Shown here one piece after another: positions 13,119-24,650 of a stretch of DNA of 64,000 nt; positions within the stretch are counted from its first letter, which is position 1, and every line of letters begins with the position of its first letter. A program made the position numbers and the translations under genes. The notes beneath the pieces were generated by a model. It made no database searches. It had not been told where the DNA came from and saw nothing but the letters and a program-made list of their open reading frames with translations. Origin of the DNA: Epiperipatus broadwayi (Eukaryota > Onychophora > Udeonychophora > Euonychophora > Peripatidae); the NCBI GenBank assembly GCA_028023455.1, contig JAQFVV010013301.1, forward strand, positions 1-64,000. Direction: 5' to 3'.

Positions 13119-14230
13119 TACTTCTTTTGGACTTCCTCTTTGATACTTATTTTAGTCTGAACTACCTCTTCCTTAATAATTCTAATTTCTTCATTAATAT
13201 GATTTATATTACTCTTTACTTCATAGATTTCATTCTTTACACTTAAATTATAACACTCTATTTTCTGATCTAACTTACTAGTATTTACTTGACATCGGAC
13301 AATAGATTCTTCTATTTGAGTTTTAAAATTTTTTACTGCTCTTTCTGAAAATTCAGAAAATTTTCTCTTCAACAACCTTTGATTTCTGTCTTCTATTTGC
13401 ATTATTTCTTTCTTTAAAGAATCAATAATCTTTTCATTGTTATCAAATTTTAAATTCAAATTATTAAATTTATCTTGTACTTCCACCTTAAAATTTTCTA
13501 CTGTTTTACAGGTTTCATTAAGTTTTTGATTCAAACTTTCTACACAAGTTCTGATTTCATTACTATTTTTGTCCACATTTTCACTAAGAGATTCTAATCT
13601 TATATTTGTTTTATTTTGGTTTTCATTAAGAGACTCAATATTTTTACTCATATTTTCATGAAGAGCTTTTGTATCCTCTCTATTTTTATTCATATTTTCA
13701 TTAAGAGCTTTTGTATCCTCTCTAAGAGCTTCAAACTTCAAATTACTATCTTCTCTATTTTTACTCATATTTTCATTAAGAACATTAAATTTTATATTAC
13801 TATCTTCTCTATTTTTATTCATATTTTCATTAACAACATTAAATTTTATATTCCTATCTTCTCTATCTTTATTCATGTTTTCATTAAGAACATTAAATTT
13901 TATATTACTATCTTCTCTATTTTTATTCATATTTTCATTCATCTCCTTCATCATCAATAACATTTGAGATATTTGGGAGTTCTCTACCTCCTTTTTAGGC
14001 ACTAGTATCTTTTCTTCCACTGTTTTAATTTCCATAACCTCTTTCTCCTCTTCATTTATTTTGCTATCTACAATTTGAACATCATCTAAAACTGTTTCCA
14101 TTTCGATTAAGTTTTCTATTTCTCGTTCCTCCTCACAACTTTCATCGACAATAAACTCAGATATTTCACTCTCTAAATTATTATCTTGATTATTCATTTT
14201 TTTGAAAATATGCTTTTTCTCAAAATTCAA
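13118..14230 (-). CDS. First structural-type ORF, coiled-coil with 18-residue repeats (370 aa)
   Basis: The product is unrecognised: 370 residues. Residues 1-85 are acidic. Residues ~95-170 hold four copies of an 18-residue repeat with NENM at 98, 116, 134 and 152 (typical unit NENMNKNREDSNIKFNVL), followed by shorter degenerate copies to about residue 220. The rest (~220-365) reads as continuous coiled coil with regularly spaced hydrophobics. No enzymatic motif is present. Its position right after the 5' LTR leader, first of two ORFs, fits a gag-like assembly protein, but it lacks any capsid signature I recognise. The stop TAA overlaps the next ATG by one base. The complementary + strand open frame at 13616-13960 is a shadow of the repeats. 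The ORF is intact, consistent with a young copy. Confidence 0.75.
   Translation of the reverse strand: MNFEKKHIFKKMNNQDNNLESEISEFIVDESCEEEREIENLIEMETVLDDVQIVDSKINEEEKEVMEIKTVEEKILVPKKEVENSQISQMLLMMKEMNENMNKNREDSNIKFNVLNENMNKDREDRNIKFNVVNENMNKNREDSNIKFNVLNENMSKNREDSNLKFEALREDTKALNENMNKNREDTKALHENMSKNIESLNENQNKTNIRLESLSENVDKNSNEIRTCVESLNQKLNETCKTVENFKVEVQDKFNNLNLKFDNNEKIIDSLKKEIMQIEDRNQRLLKRKFSEFSERAVKNFKTQIEESIVRCQVNTSKLDQKIECYNLSVKNEIYEVKSNINHINEEIRIIKEEVVQTKISIKEEVQKK
13680..13965. repeat. 54-bp tandem repeat inside the coiled-coil ORF
   Basis: About four in-frame 54-bp units, followed by partial units, each coding an 18-residue repeat. Copies differ by only a few substitutions, so the array expanded recently and kept the reading frame. 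Confidence 0.75.
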
Positions 14231-14965
14231 TATTTAAACAATATATTACTATTAATGTTTCATAAAAATAGTTCCTTACCAGTTTCTTCTATCTCCATCT
14301 AACCATCATCCACAAAAACTATAGATAATACTTTTTTTTATATCCTTATACAAACTAACTCTAATTAATTACAGTAACAATAACGATTAAAATTATGTGT
14401 GTCACAACATTATTTCCCACATGCATGATTCACCAATAATTTGCACATATTAAAGCATTTTCAAAATATATCGTTAATATTTCAATAATTGACATGGTCA
14501 TAATGAATACTAAATAATCGTTAGCCACATATGCATATTTTAAAATTTTATTTGCTAATTGTTTTAGAAACAATATAATCATATTTTCTTTAAACAATCA
14601 GATTATATACCACATAAAATTGCAATAGTTTTAATAATAAACACTTAATTCACAATAATAATCAAATCCTAAATAATTATTGCTATAATAAATATTAAAT
14701 TATCTATCTTCTGTGAGATATACTATCAATAATCTCTAAAGTTACGCGAACAAATTCAAATACTAACTATTGTATTATATATTTTTAACTACTTTCCTAA
14801 TATATCTTGTAGCCTTAATGTTTGGGTATCACAATCTGACCTATCGATTGTATTCCCAACTGCACATCGTGCAGTCACATTGGATGAGCAAAATCTAACC
14901 TTCTGTTGGTTGAATCTGATGCCCTTACTAACACATCTCCAGCCCCTAAAATTGGCACGCCATAA
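14231..14965 (-). other. Untranslated leader of the giant-LTR element
   Basis: About 735 nt between the 5' LTR edge and the first ORF. The stretch 14789-14965 has higher GC than its surroundings and stays open on the minus strand for 67 codons across the LTR edge, with GAAGGTTAGATT occurring twice. It could hold a packaging or priming signal, or a short upstream ORF. I find no clear function. Confidence 0.45.
14942..14965 (-). promoter_or_regulatory. Candidate primer-binding site next to the 5' LTR
   Basis: On the minus strand the LTR end is followed by TTA and then TGGCGTGCCAATTTTAGGGG. The TGG start and GC content suit pairing with a tRNA 3' CCA end, but I cannot match it to a specific tRNA. 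Confidence 0.35.
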
Positions 14966-15468
14966 TCTAACCTTCATCTCGTGTATCCTCACTTCCAGAT
15001 AATATATGATATGAAATAAAACAGGTTCTATCTCAGTTAATAATTAATAACTAAAATATTCAGCATTAAAATTAAAATATTTCACTAGCTCAAATTTAAA
15101 ATATGAATAAGGTCCAGTTTATAAAAATAAATTAAATAAATATTTAATATTTTCATGAGACTTGAAGTGAAAATACAGGTGACAAGATAGATTACATTGA
15201 GCCAATATCCCACAGGATACTACCTCAATGGCGTAAGAACACTATCCCCCCTTATTACTATTTCAAATAACAAACTCATAGTATTCTTACGACTTTAATA
15301 ACTTCTATTCACTAAGATTAAACTAATAATTAAGTCTTAATCTTCTAATTGTAATAATCTAGCTCAATAAAATAATCTCAGGTTCATAAAGTTTATTCTA
15401 AGTTAATTTAAAAATACGGTAGTAAAATATGAGAAGGGATTTTATGTCATAATCTACTACACTTAAAC

Positions 15469-15500
<32 letters not shown>

Positions 15501-18500
15501 TTCTTCATTGTTTAATTACTACTGGATATCTTTTCTTTTCATTATATTTTTATTACCATAATAAAATAATAAAATAATTATATATAATCTTTTATCTTCA
15601 TGAATATAATAAATAAATATATGGTAGCATATGATAATCTGATAAACAAAGGAGGTGTGGCAACTGATAGCATATAATTCAATATACTATTATGATAACT
15701 GATTTATGACCAATAAAATAATGTAAGATTATGATTATTTAATTATAATGAATACCAATAAAATATTTAAAATTCTTAAAATAATTCTCTATTTATCTTT
15801 TGTGCAAAATTATATATTTGTTTCAATTATTATGCATATATCGTGATTTCATGCAGCGATGTGGAGAATAAATAACTCGGACACAAAATTTTTTTGAAAT
15901 AACAAAATTTAACAAAGTTTATTCTAACAACAAATACATAAACAATTTATTTACACTATTTACAGTGAATATCCTTAACTTTTTTACTTTACAGTTTGAT
16001 CTACCAGGTTATAAAAAAAATAATTTATATTTCAATTATATCTTTATTTAGATTTAGGACAAAATTTTGAAAAAAATGTTACTATTTGGTTTCTCATTAT
16101 GGTTAACTTATTACAAATATATTTATCTACTTTATTAACAACAGCATTTTATCCTTAATATTGTTAAACTATCTTATTTTAAAAAAATTCATAGGAAAAC
16201 ATTCTATAGAAACAAAATAATGAGTATGGATTTCTCAAAATATTAAAAATTTTCATCTTGCAAAGTCAAAGATGTTACACAAAATATTATCCAAAATTCA
16301 GTACTAGATTTTAGTATTTATCACACAATGTTTACTAATCATAATATATTTTTCTTTAAGCCTTACTTTAGTATGATATAAGGGTAATCATCAATATATT
16401 TCTGTTAATCAATAAACAAAAATATATTATGCATATTGTTTACATAATTTACTTTGTAGTATTGTATTTTAAAAACATGCAATACTTATTTTTCTCTTAA
16501 AAAATAGTTCTAAAACATTTAAAATTATTATCACTTTAAAGAAAATATCTTTGTTTAGATACTTTATTTTAAAAAAAGTTTATATTTCATTTCCGAAATA
16601 AAATTCAAAATATATTCTATGAATCTTTTCTTTCCTTAGGATACTTTGGATCTTCAATTTTTAATTATAATGTCCTATTCCTTCTAAGTAAATAAAACAA
16701 TCTTATACAAAATGATAGCATAACCTAAGTTCTAAATTATTTATCATTTCTCTTAAACATATCTTACTGAACGATGCAGTTACATGAAATAAAGATAGCG
16801 AAAACAGATGCATAGGATTAAGAAAGCTAGAGTATTACTCTTAACATATCTCAAAATCATGGCACAGTGTGAAGATGTATGACATTTACCTGCCTAATAT
16901 CCTCTAGTACAGGGACGATGTTAAAGCTATTTCTTCAGCTTTATTAGGACATCAAATATTTAAAGAAATATAAACACTGTCCAAATAAAATGTGTATCAG
17001 TCATAGGGCTTTGTTAACTATGCTGATATTCACATAAAGACTAAATATTATTTCCATTCCTTATAACATCCTATTTCTTAAAACATCACCTTGGTTTCCT
17101 GTTCACTAAGTACTTCCAAGCCACTATCTTAATATTATTATTCCTCAAGATTTTCCACATCTTAAATCGATAAATAACTACCTACATTTACAAAACAATA
17201 AATAAAATTCATTAATAGTTAAACAATCTTACGATTCCATAAGAAAAGTTGCTTACTTCATTGCTCTGTATGTTTAATCATATACAATCTACTTAGACAA
17301 TATTATAATATCCTAACATGAAAATTTTAAAAGAATCACATAACTATTTGTTATATGTTGGATTATATCACTAATATATATATATATATATATAAATTGT
17401 CGTATGCATATTTTCAAATCAATCCTATCTCATAATGTTTTTAAAATGTTGTATGAAATGTGGTACATATAAGTAAAAAAACTTTTACACTTCATTCTTC
17501 CAATTTATGGATGATCTAAAGAAAACAAAAAAAAATATACATTATAAATTATCAATAGTTATTATTATTACCAATAACCTTTATCTAGTCATTGTGTCCA
17601 GTAGGCTTCCTTTATCCACTTGAGCATTGCAGATATAAAAAAAATTTCACACCCATACACTTTATATTAAAATATTTTTAGCTAAATTATTAGATTGTTA
17701 TATTATAAAATTTTAATATTAATAAATTAATGTTTTTATGTTTTTCCTAATCTTATATAAAAATTTAGATTTAAACTAGGTTAACAAAATAAAAGGAATC
17801 AAAACTATAATTACATATTTTCTTGACGATAGTTCCTGATAAGTCCAAAATGTTTATTATTTTTTCTAGAGTTTTTAAAAATGTTCTCCTCCAAGCGCAT
17901 TAAAGTTCAAAATAAAAATAATTATTAATCCATTTAGTAAAATTTATAGAAAATAATCCTTGGTTTTAGTATTTAGGACAATAATTATTAAATTATAATA
18001 TTAATTAATCCCATGAAGCTTCTTAATCTTCTCTACCAATATTCTCTGCGTATCCGATGCATCAATCCATCTAATTTAACATTAAAGATATTCGATAAAC
18101 TTTTAAGTACTATTTATATTTCCATGGATCCATCTTTTATTCACTTTTTTATATATGTTTCCTTCTTGATACATTTAAACTTTCATTTGGTATTTTTATA
18201 AATCTCTTTTAAAAATAACAAAAAAAAACAAACTTCAAGTACTCTTAAACAAATCTTTTCTAAATATATTTTAAATAATTCTAAGATTGGATGTTTTAAT
18301 ATCAAAAACACTTCTATAACATATTCTCCTGGGTTCTTTCGTTAATTCTTGAAAATATTTTTTTTAAAAAATGTTACCTTCAAAAAGTATATAACATTTT
18401 ACTCCTTTGAATATAATATTCTATAAACGATTCATAAGATATATTTGTCTTATTACTACTTTTAAAAAATAAATCTTGGATAAACTTATGTAAATAATAA

Positions 18501-19937
18501 TGTGTCTCCAATTTTTTCAGTAGACTCCGTATGATGTCCGAGCTGTGGTTTTTTATGTACCAAAACAGTTCTCCGGTGAAATATTAATAAAGCTGTATCA
18601 ATAAATATTCCAAACATTTTTACAGTATTACAATTTCTATCCATTTTATTCCACAGTATATCCATTTTTTATTGCGAAGTTTAGGTTAAATTATTTAGAT
18701 AAAATACGACTGGTAAGTACTTTAAAAATTTGAAAATCATTTTCACGAAGTTTGTAAATTATTATATTTTATAACTCTCTTTTGCAAAAAAAATACTTTT
18801 AAAATTATCAATTAGTTTTTTTGTAGATAAAGTTATAAGAAAGTACTAAAAAAAAATTGACTAAAATAAAAAAAATTAAAAAAATACTATCTCTTTGAGA
18901 GCTGCTAATATACATTTCTTTGGTTTCAATACATTATTAATCTCCCCTGATAACTTAGTTATGACAATATTTATAGTCTGTAAGAATACCTATTTCTATT
19001 GGTTAATTCTTACTTTAGCTTGAGAACAAATTTACATATTTTTAGTTTATAGTAGAATTAAATTTCAAAATTAGAAATTATGACGTAATGAACTTAAAAT
19101 ATTATTTAAAATATTACTTTTGAATAAATTATTATTTTATTAAAACTATTTAAACATTTAAAATAACTTTTAAAACAATTTTAATAACTTATTCCATTTA
19201 TCTATTTTTATTTAAATAAAATATTTAATTTTTTTATTAACTGTATTCATCTTTATTACATCATTTAAAACATGTTATACGATAGTTAACTTAATGTTTA
19301 ATACTATTTACTTTTATGATAGGCAATAATTCCATCCAATTCTATACTGCAATTTCAAAATATTTTAAACTTTATTATTAATTCAAATAAGCGTGTGTGT
19401 GAAAGTATACATTAAAGGTCACATGATTAATAACTTTGACAGACTATTTTCAATCTATTTCTCTGCCTAGATTTATATAATTGATACACTTATTATATTA
19501 TATAAAATAATTATAAAATTTGGAAGAACAATTTAGAAAATATAGAATTAAATACAATTCTCACCATCATAAAGTTTATTTTTAAAATGTACGATATTAA
19601 TTTTTGCTTATTAAATATGACTATAAATTTAAACATAGCATTTATTAAATTATACGTTTTAAACTATTAAAATCGAATTTATTAAATATACTTTTAATAT
19701 TTATAGCTGTGTTATTTAATATGGCCAGCTTTTACAACCATATGAAACAATATTTTAAGCTTTACATAACTATTTTTAAATGATTTTATATACTACGTAT
19801 TTGCTTTAACCTCAAATTGTACTTTAAAAATATAACTGACAAACTATAATTAATGTATTAAAAGAACATATTCTAAAATTAAAAATTTTTAGTAATTGAC
19901 TGTTATGAACTATTACTGACCTATAGAAAAGGGCACA
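14966..19937 (-). repeat. 5' LTR of the giant-LTR element (4.97 kb)
   Basis: Direct copy of 6778-11729. The promoter block (CCAAT near 18996-19004, TATA at 18967-18978, minus strand) is conserved. Differences from the other LTR are scattered point changes and microsatellite-length changes, for example the (AT)n at 17375-17395 and the (AAT)n at 15473-15500. The weak 62-codon + strand frame at 18013 is not conserved in the other LTR. Confidence 0.88.
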
Positions 19938-22900
19938 ATATATATATATATATATATATATTGTAGTAGACGAAATTGTATGTTCATCTAACAAGACCTA
20001 GAATCTGAGGAAAAGTACCTCAAATCCAGTCATGTGCGAGATACACAGGTCAAAAGCAATCATAAATTCTAACCTATTTGCCCATTTCCCAAATCTATAA
20101 CACTATGAACAACATCACTGGTGATAAAGCTGAATTTATTTCATTGCAGTCCCGGAAACCCAGTGGATAAGCATGATATCTTACGGCAATTGATGATAAA
20201 ATTACGAGTATGATTCTGATTTCCGGTAACCCAGTGCAACAAGCTCTCAAATGCGAAATTTTACAACTAAATTAAAATTAATAATGATTCAAACAACCTG
20301 GATAATGTGATATATATATAAATGTTTAATGATTATAAAACAACAAGAGTATGATACATATGTATATTTATAAGTTTCATGCTGAATTAGTTAACTTATT
20401 GTTTATGAGAATATTATCTATCATTATGGGGTATCATAATGATAATAATGAAATATATAATGGAAACACATGAATGTGCAGTTTATATTAGTGCGGTTGA
20501 TTTATATGTCATTGCTAAATTAAATAAACTTTACAAAATAATTTGAAGATAAAAATACTATTTAGAATCAAGAAAACAAATCATTAATGACCTTTATAAA
20601 TATATTTAATAACCAGACATTTTGTTGTCTGCAATTAAAATTACATTATTCATTTAAATTATTAAACACTTTTATTATAAAATGCGATGCCCACTCTCAA
20701 CAACCATTGATAAACCTTGACTGTCTCTTTCCTACTTACACAAAGTTACTCATTCGATTCATAAATTTATCACATCCACCAATTGAGTTGAACTCTGCAT
20801 TCCTTCCACTTTGTAATGGTTAATCAATAATTCAGAAGATAGACTCTCACTACATCTTCATTTTCAAATTGTATTTAAAAGTAAATACCAGGATTCTTCA
20901 TGCTTATTTGCTTATGATGGTGAATCTGAGGCTAACTTGTCCACCCAGTTTGCTCAGTATAGATATATGTATAACTAGATAAAAATACATTTGATAAATC
21001 AATTTTTTTATCATTTTACTAATTCCAATCATTGATTCAAGCCTACATGTTTCAGCATTGTTTCTTTGGAATATATTTCCAAAGATAATTATGTCATCAA
21101 TAGGATATAATCTTGCATTCACCTTTCCCAAAAAATCTTGCTTTAATTAATTAATGCACTATGCAAACAATATGCTGATTTTTTAGCCTTTACACAGGGT
21201 CTTATTCTTCCACCTCTGTTACAAGTATTGCTATGTTTATGATGATGATCAGTCAAAAGCATGCTGGGCGGTAGAGTATTATTAAAGATTTCCTCTTAAT
21301 GCAATTTTTGTGTTGGTATATCTATGTACATAATAAAATCTAAAGTGTGAGATTCAGAACTGCTGCATAGTTAAGAGACATCTTTATGCAAACTAATGTC
21401 ACATAAACAGAGCTAACCTGAGGGCAGTGCAATAGCACATGTCTTCACATTTATTAAGGTCATGTACTTCATAATCTATATATTTTGTGAAAATCAAAAA
21501 ATAAAGCATTTTACCACATGCTAAATAAAACTGCATTTCCCTTTTTATTGCCAAAATTCTGTAAATTTTAGACCTACAATGAATATCACATTGAAGTAAT
21601 ACAACTATAAAAGCACTGATTATGAGGTAATGCATATTTTTAATTACATTGTATACCTAAATGTTTTGCAATGTTCTGAACATATTAATGTGAAATTAGC
21701 ATAGGTCAAGAACAATTTTCTTTATTACCATTTTTATGTATTGAAACAAAATTTTCAAAAAAAAAATAGGATGAGGTTATTAATGGATTTACCCTATAGC
21801 ATTGAAGAATATTTTTTGCATTATATGTATTTTACTTTGTTTTCTCAAATATTGATTCTAAATTATGTTTATAATAAATAACATCAAAAATAAAATTTAA
21901 TGAAGTCCGTTATGTTGTTTTTTCTCATAAATTATAAAATAATATACAGCAGCTACATATATATATACACACACATGGGTCTCTCATTTTTTGCGGTAGA
22001 TAGGTTCCACAGAAAACCCACATTAAAAAAAATCACACAAAAATAGACTTAACATACCTTGAAAAATGGGGGATAGATTCTGTAATTTTCAGAAATCATA
22101 TAAAAGCAAAACAACAATGAAAAATTACTTTAAAATTCACATTAAAAAATAAGGAAATAAAATATGTCTAATAAAAAATTTCAAATATTTAAAAAAAAAT
22201 GATACAAAACAAACTTTTTTTACTTTTTTTATTAACTAAAGTAATTAATTTTACATTTTTCATACATATTTTAATTATTATCACTATTTGACAATATGCA
22301 TTTTGTTTGTAAATTGGTAAGAAATCAGATTCATCATAAAAGGAAGTACAATTAGTGCTACTTTCAGTCTTGTGCTGTGTTAATGGTTTTTTTATCAATA
22401 ACTTTGAGACAATGATTTTACAAATTATAAAGTTCATAATATCCAGACATATAACTATTTAGCTCTCATTGGAATTTAAGAGGTTGTTTATTGCAGCAAA
22501 CTCAGATTTCAACATTTTCTGATGTTTTTCTTTGTCACACACATCAATGTAAAATCTATGATTAAATGATTTTTACTTATCAGAAAATAATACATTTGTC
22601 TTCATTTGATACATATTTTTGTTTACTACTGAAATAAATTTTAAATGTTCACATTTTGTTGCTATATTTAAAAAATGAGATCGCAGTCAAAATAAAAAAA
22701 TTATACATTATCATTAAAAATATTATTTTTTGTTTACAAAATCAATCAAATCTTTGTTTGATTATTTTTAAAAATCTAAAAGAATATTTATTTCTGTTAT
22801 ATCTAATAAAATATGTTTTAAAACTTTAAAATTTTTGAATATTTATTGTGATATTTTTATACTTGTAAGTATAAATCTATTATTATTTACTCATAAGTAG

Positions 22901-23180
22901 GTTATTTATGTAGAAGCTAAGATTCTAAATACAGATTCAGGATATATTCACATTAGCTGCTAATATAATGTTATATTTTTTGAAAAAAAAGTATTTCATG
23001 TCAAAATAAGTTATTATTAATTTAAATTTCATGATATCCAATAAATATAGTGAAATATGAACTTCTTTATCACATAAAAGAAAACTTGCATAAAAATATA
23101 TTAAAAAGATACATGAATCACATAACTTCAAAATCACATTCAAGAAATCCACATAAATTGAGACCCAGGTATGTATATAT
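19938..23180. other. Spacer without recognised genes
   Basis: It begins with about 25 bp of (AT)n at the LTR boundary. The segment 19965-20280 is less AT-rich and repeats the phrase CCGG-AACCCAGTG twice (near 20154 and 20232). The longest open frames (up to 82 codons) show no family resemblance and are expected by chance at this length. Confidence 0.45.
21975..22090. mobile_element. Possible decayed DNA-transposon terminus
   Basis: The stretch starting GGGTCTCTCATTTTTTGCGG and continuing TAGGTTCCACAGAAAACCCA resembles termini of short non-autonomous DNA transposons common in invertebrates. No matching partner terminus was identified. Low confidence, pattern memory only. Confidence 0.22.
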
Positions 23181-23772
23181 TAATTACACATAAAAAGTAT
23201 TTTTGGGTACATGTTTTTGTGACATTTTCAAATGTTAAGCATCTATTTTAATGTTAACCAATTATTGCAAGTAGAACACCATTTAATGTTCTATAATAGA
23301 AGTAATGTAATAACAATAGCAAAATATAACATCAGTAAAATAGATTTTTTTCCATATAGAGTTTCAATATAACTTTAAAGACTTGACTGCATAACATAAT
23401 ATAATACATACACTCTCTGAGCTAGTAAATAAAATTGAATATTACATAACTTTATATGTACTATTTTATATAATTTTTTTCAAATGAATGGAAAATTATA
23501 TAAAGTAGTATTATAAAATTGTATAATGTATGTATTATTTATTCTGTAAATTGTTTTGTTATATAGTTAAATCTTTGAAGGTATATTGAATCTCTTTAGG
23601 AAAAAATATTCAAATTTACTGATGTTTGATTTTGTTATTATTTTACTTTCATTATAGAACACTAGATGGCATTCTATCTACAATAATTGGTTAACATTAA
23701 ATTAGATGCTTCACAGTTGAAAAGACACAAAACCTTGTGCTAAAATATATTTTTATATGTCATTATTATTAC
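23180..23772. mobile_element. Foldback MITE (~590 bp)
   Basis: The left arm (for example ATGTTAACCAATTATTG at ~23252) pairs with the right arm (CAATAATTGGTTAACATT at ~23682). Matching extends outward through GCATCTATTTTAATG / AATTAGATGC and TTTTTGTGACATTTTCAA / TTGAAAAGACACAAAA, and inward through the AT-rich centre near 23490. The arms are long and imperfect with no ORF. I infer a non-autonomous foldback element; no target duplication is clear. Confidence 0.65.
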
Positions 23773-24290
23773 GGCTGTTGAATATGATTTTTTATTTATT
23801 TTTATTATTTATTATAATTTATAATAGATAAGTAAATATTTATAAATTTTAAGTACCAATTTATGAAATTTTAATATATCTATAATTGAAAGTAAGATAA
23901 TTTGTTTTTAAATATTTAAATGTTTTTTATTATGAGAAAAAGCACCCGCTCCTCCGACTTTGAAATAAAATTATTTAATTCATACAAAATGAATTCTATA
24001 TAAGTTTGTTTAACAAAAGACACAGTATAATATGAAAAAACCATAATTATTTATACTTTTATCTTTTTATTTACATATTAACTCTTCTGACTTTGGTGGC
24101 ATTATGTGATAAATAATGATTAGCGTTAACTATGTTGACTCTTATTTTTTACTTTGTTTTATTAGAAACGCCTCAAGTATATCTAGTTATGTTTTTTATT
24201 AACGAAGTCTGCATTTCAAATATTTATGTTTACACTACTTCATGATTTAAGTTTTTGTATACTTATTTAAAGTATAAAACATAATCATTC

Positions 24291-24650
24291 TCAAATTTTA
24301 TTGGTTGAGAAGATTAAAAATATTTTATTCTCCAATAGCTTTTTCCAAATATTGTTAATTTTCTTTAATTCACACTTTTCATTTATGCTCATTGACCTTT
24401 TAAAAATCTTTATAGCTTCCCTTAGCAGTCTTATATTTTTCAACTTTTGCCAGAATATGTGTTTTATTAAAATTGATGTCATGGTTTGTTAATTCAATGT
24501 ATGAATAAATGGCTGATGAATTATATATTTTTCTAACTGCAAAAATATGTTCTTCCTTTCTTATATATATTCTACAATTGGTCTGCCCAATGTATGAATC
24601 TAAACAAATTCTCACATAATTTCATATAAATCACCAGATTAAAAAAAAAC
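24291..24650 (-). pseudogene. Penelope-like element GIY-YIG endonuclease relic
   Basis: The minus strand encodes a broken GIY-YIG nuclease of the Penelope type. The YIGQT motif is at 24580-24594, followed by R..EH, SAIYSYI, NHDINF and AKVEKY, then in another frame LLREAIKIFKRS and ending near NIWKKLLEN. That order is characteristic of the C-terminal endonuclease of animal Penelope-like retroelements, which nicks target DNA for reverse transcription. The coding sequence needs at least one frameshift near 24430, and an in-frame stop lies just before the YIG motif. The reverse transcriptase upstream (higher coordinates) is not recognisable. The sequence is clearly different from the GIY-YIG pair at 34-36 kb, so it is a second, older Penelope lineage. 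Confidence 0.75.

Larger units (their letters stand above)
6778..19937 (-). mobile_element. Full-length non-autonomous LTR element with giant LTRs
   Basis: Two long direct repeats (6778-11729 and 14966-19937) flank a 3.24-kb interior. On the minus strand each LTR starts TGTGCCC. A polypurine tract (AAAGGAGGAGG) lies just inside the 3' LTR at 11730-11743, the correct position for plus-strand priming of a minus-strand element. The interior encodes two structural-looking proteins and no protease, reverse transcriptase, RNase H or integrase. The two LTRs differ by scattered substitutions and small indels and look about 97% identical by eye, so insertion is fairly recent. (TA)n lies directly outside both ends, so the target duplication is hidden inside a microsatellite. 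LTR length and protein-poor interior resemble LARD elements of plants. Which autonomous partner mobilises it is unknown. Confidence 0.85.

Noticed and set aside
13616-13960. 114-codon + strand ORF with Phe/Ile repeats
   Set aside because: Antisense shadow of the 54-bp repeats in the coiled-coil ORF.
6778-19937. Simple segmental duplication in place of an LTR element
   Set aside because: Repeat edges coincide with a TGTG start, a polypurine tract and (TA)n flanks, which a segmental duplication does not predict.
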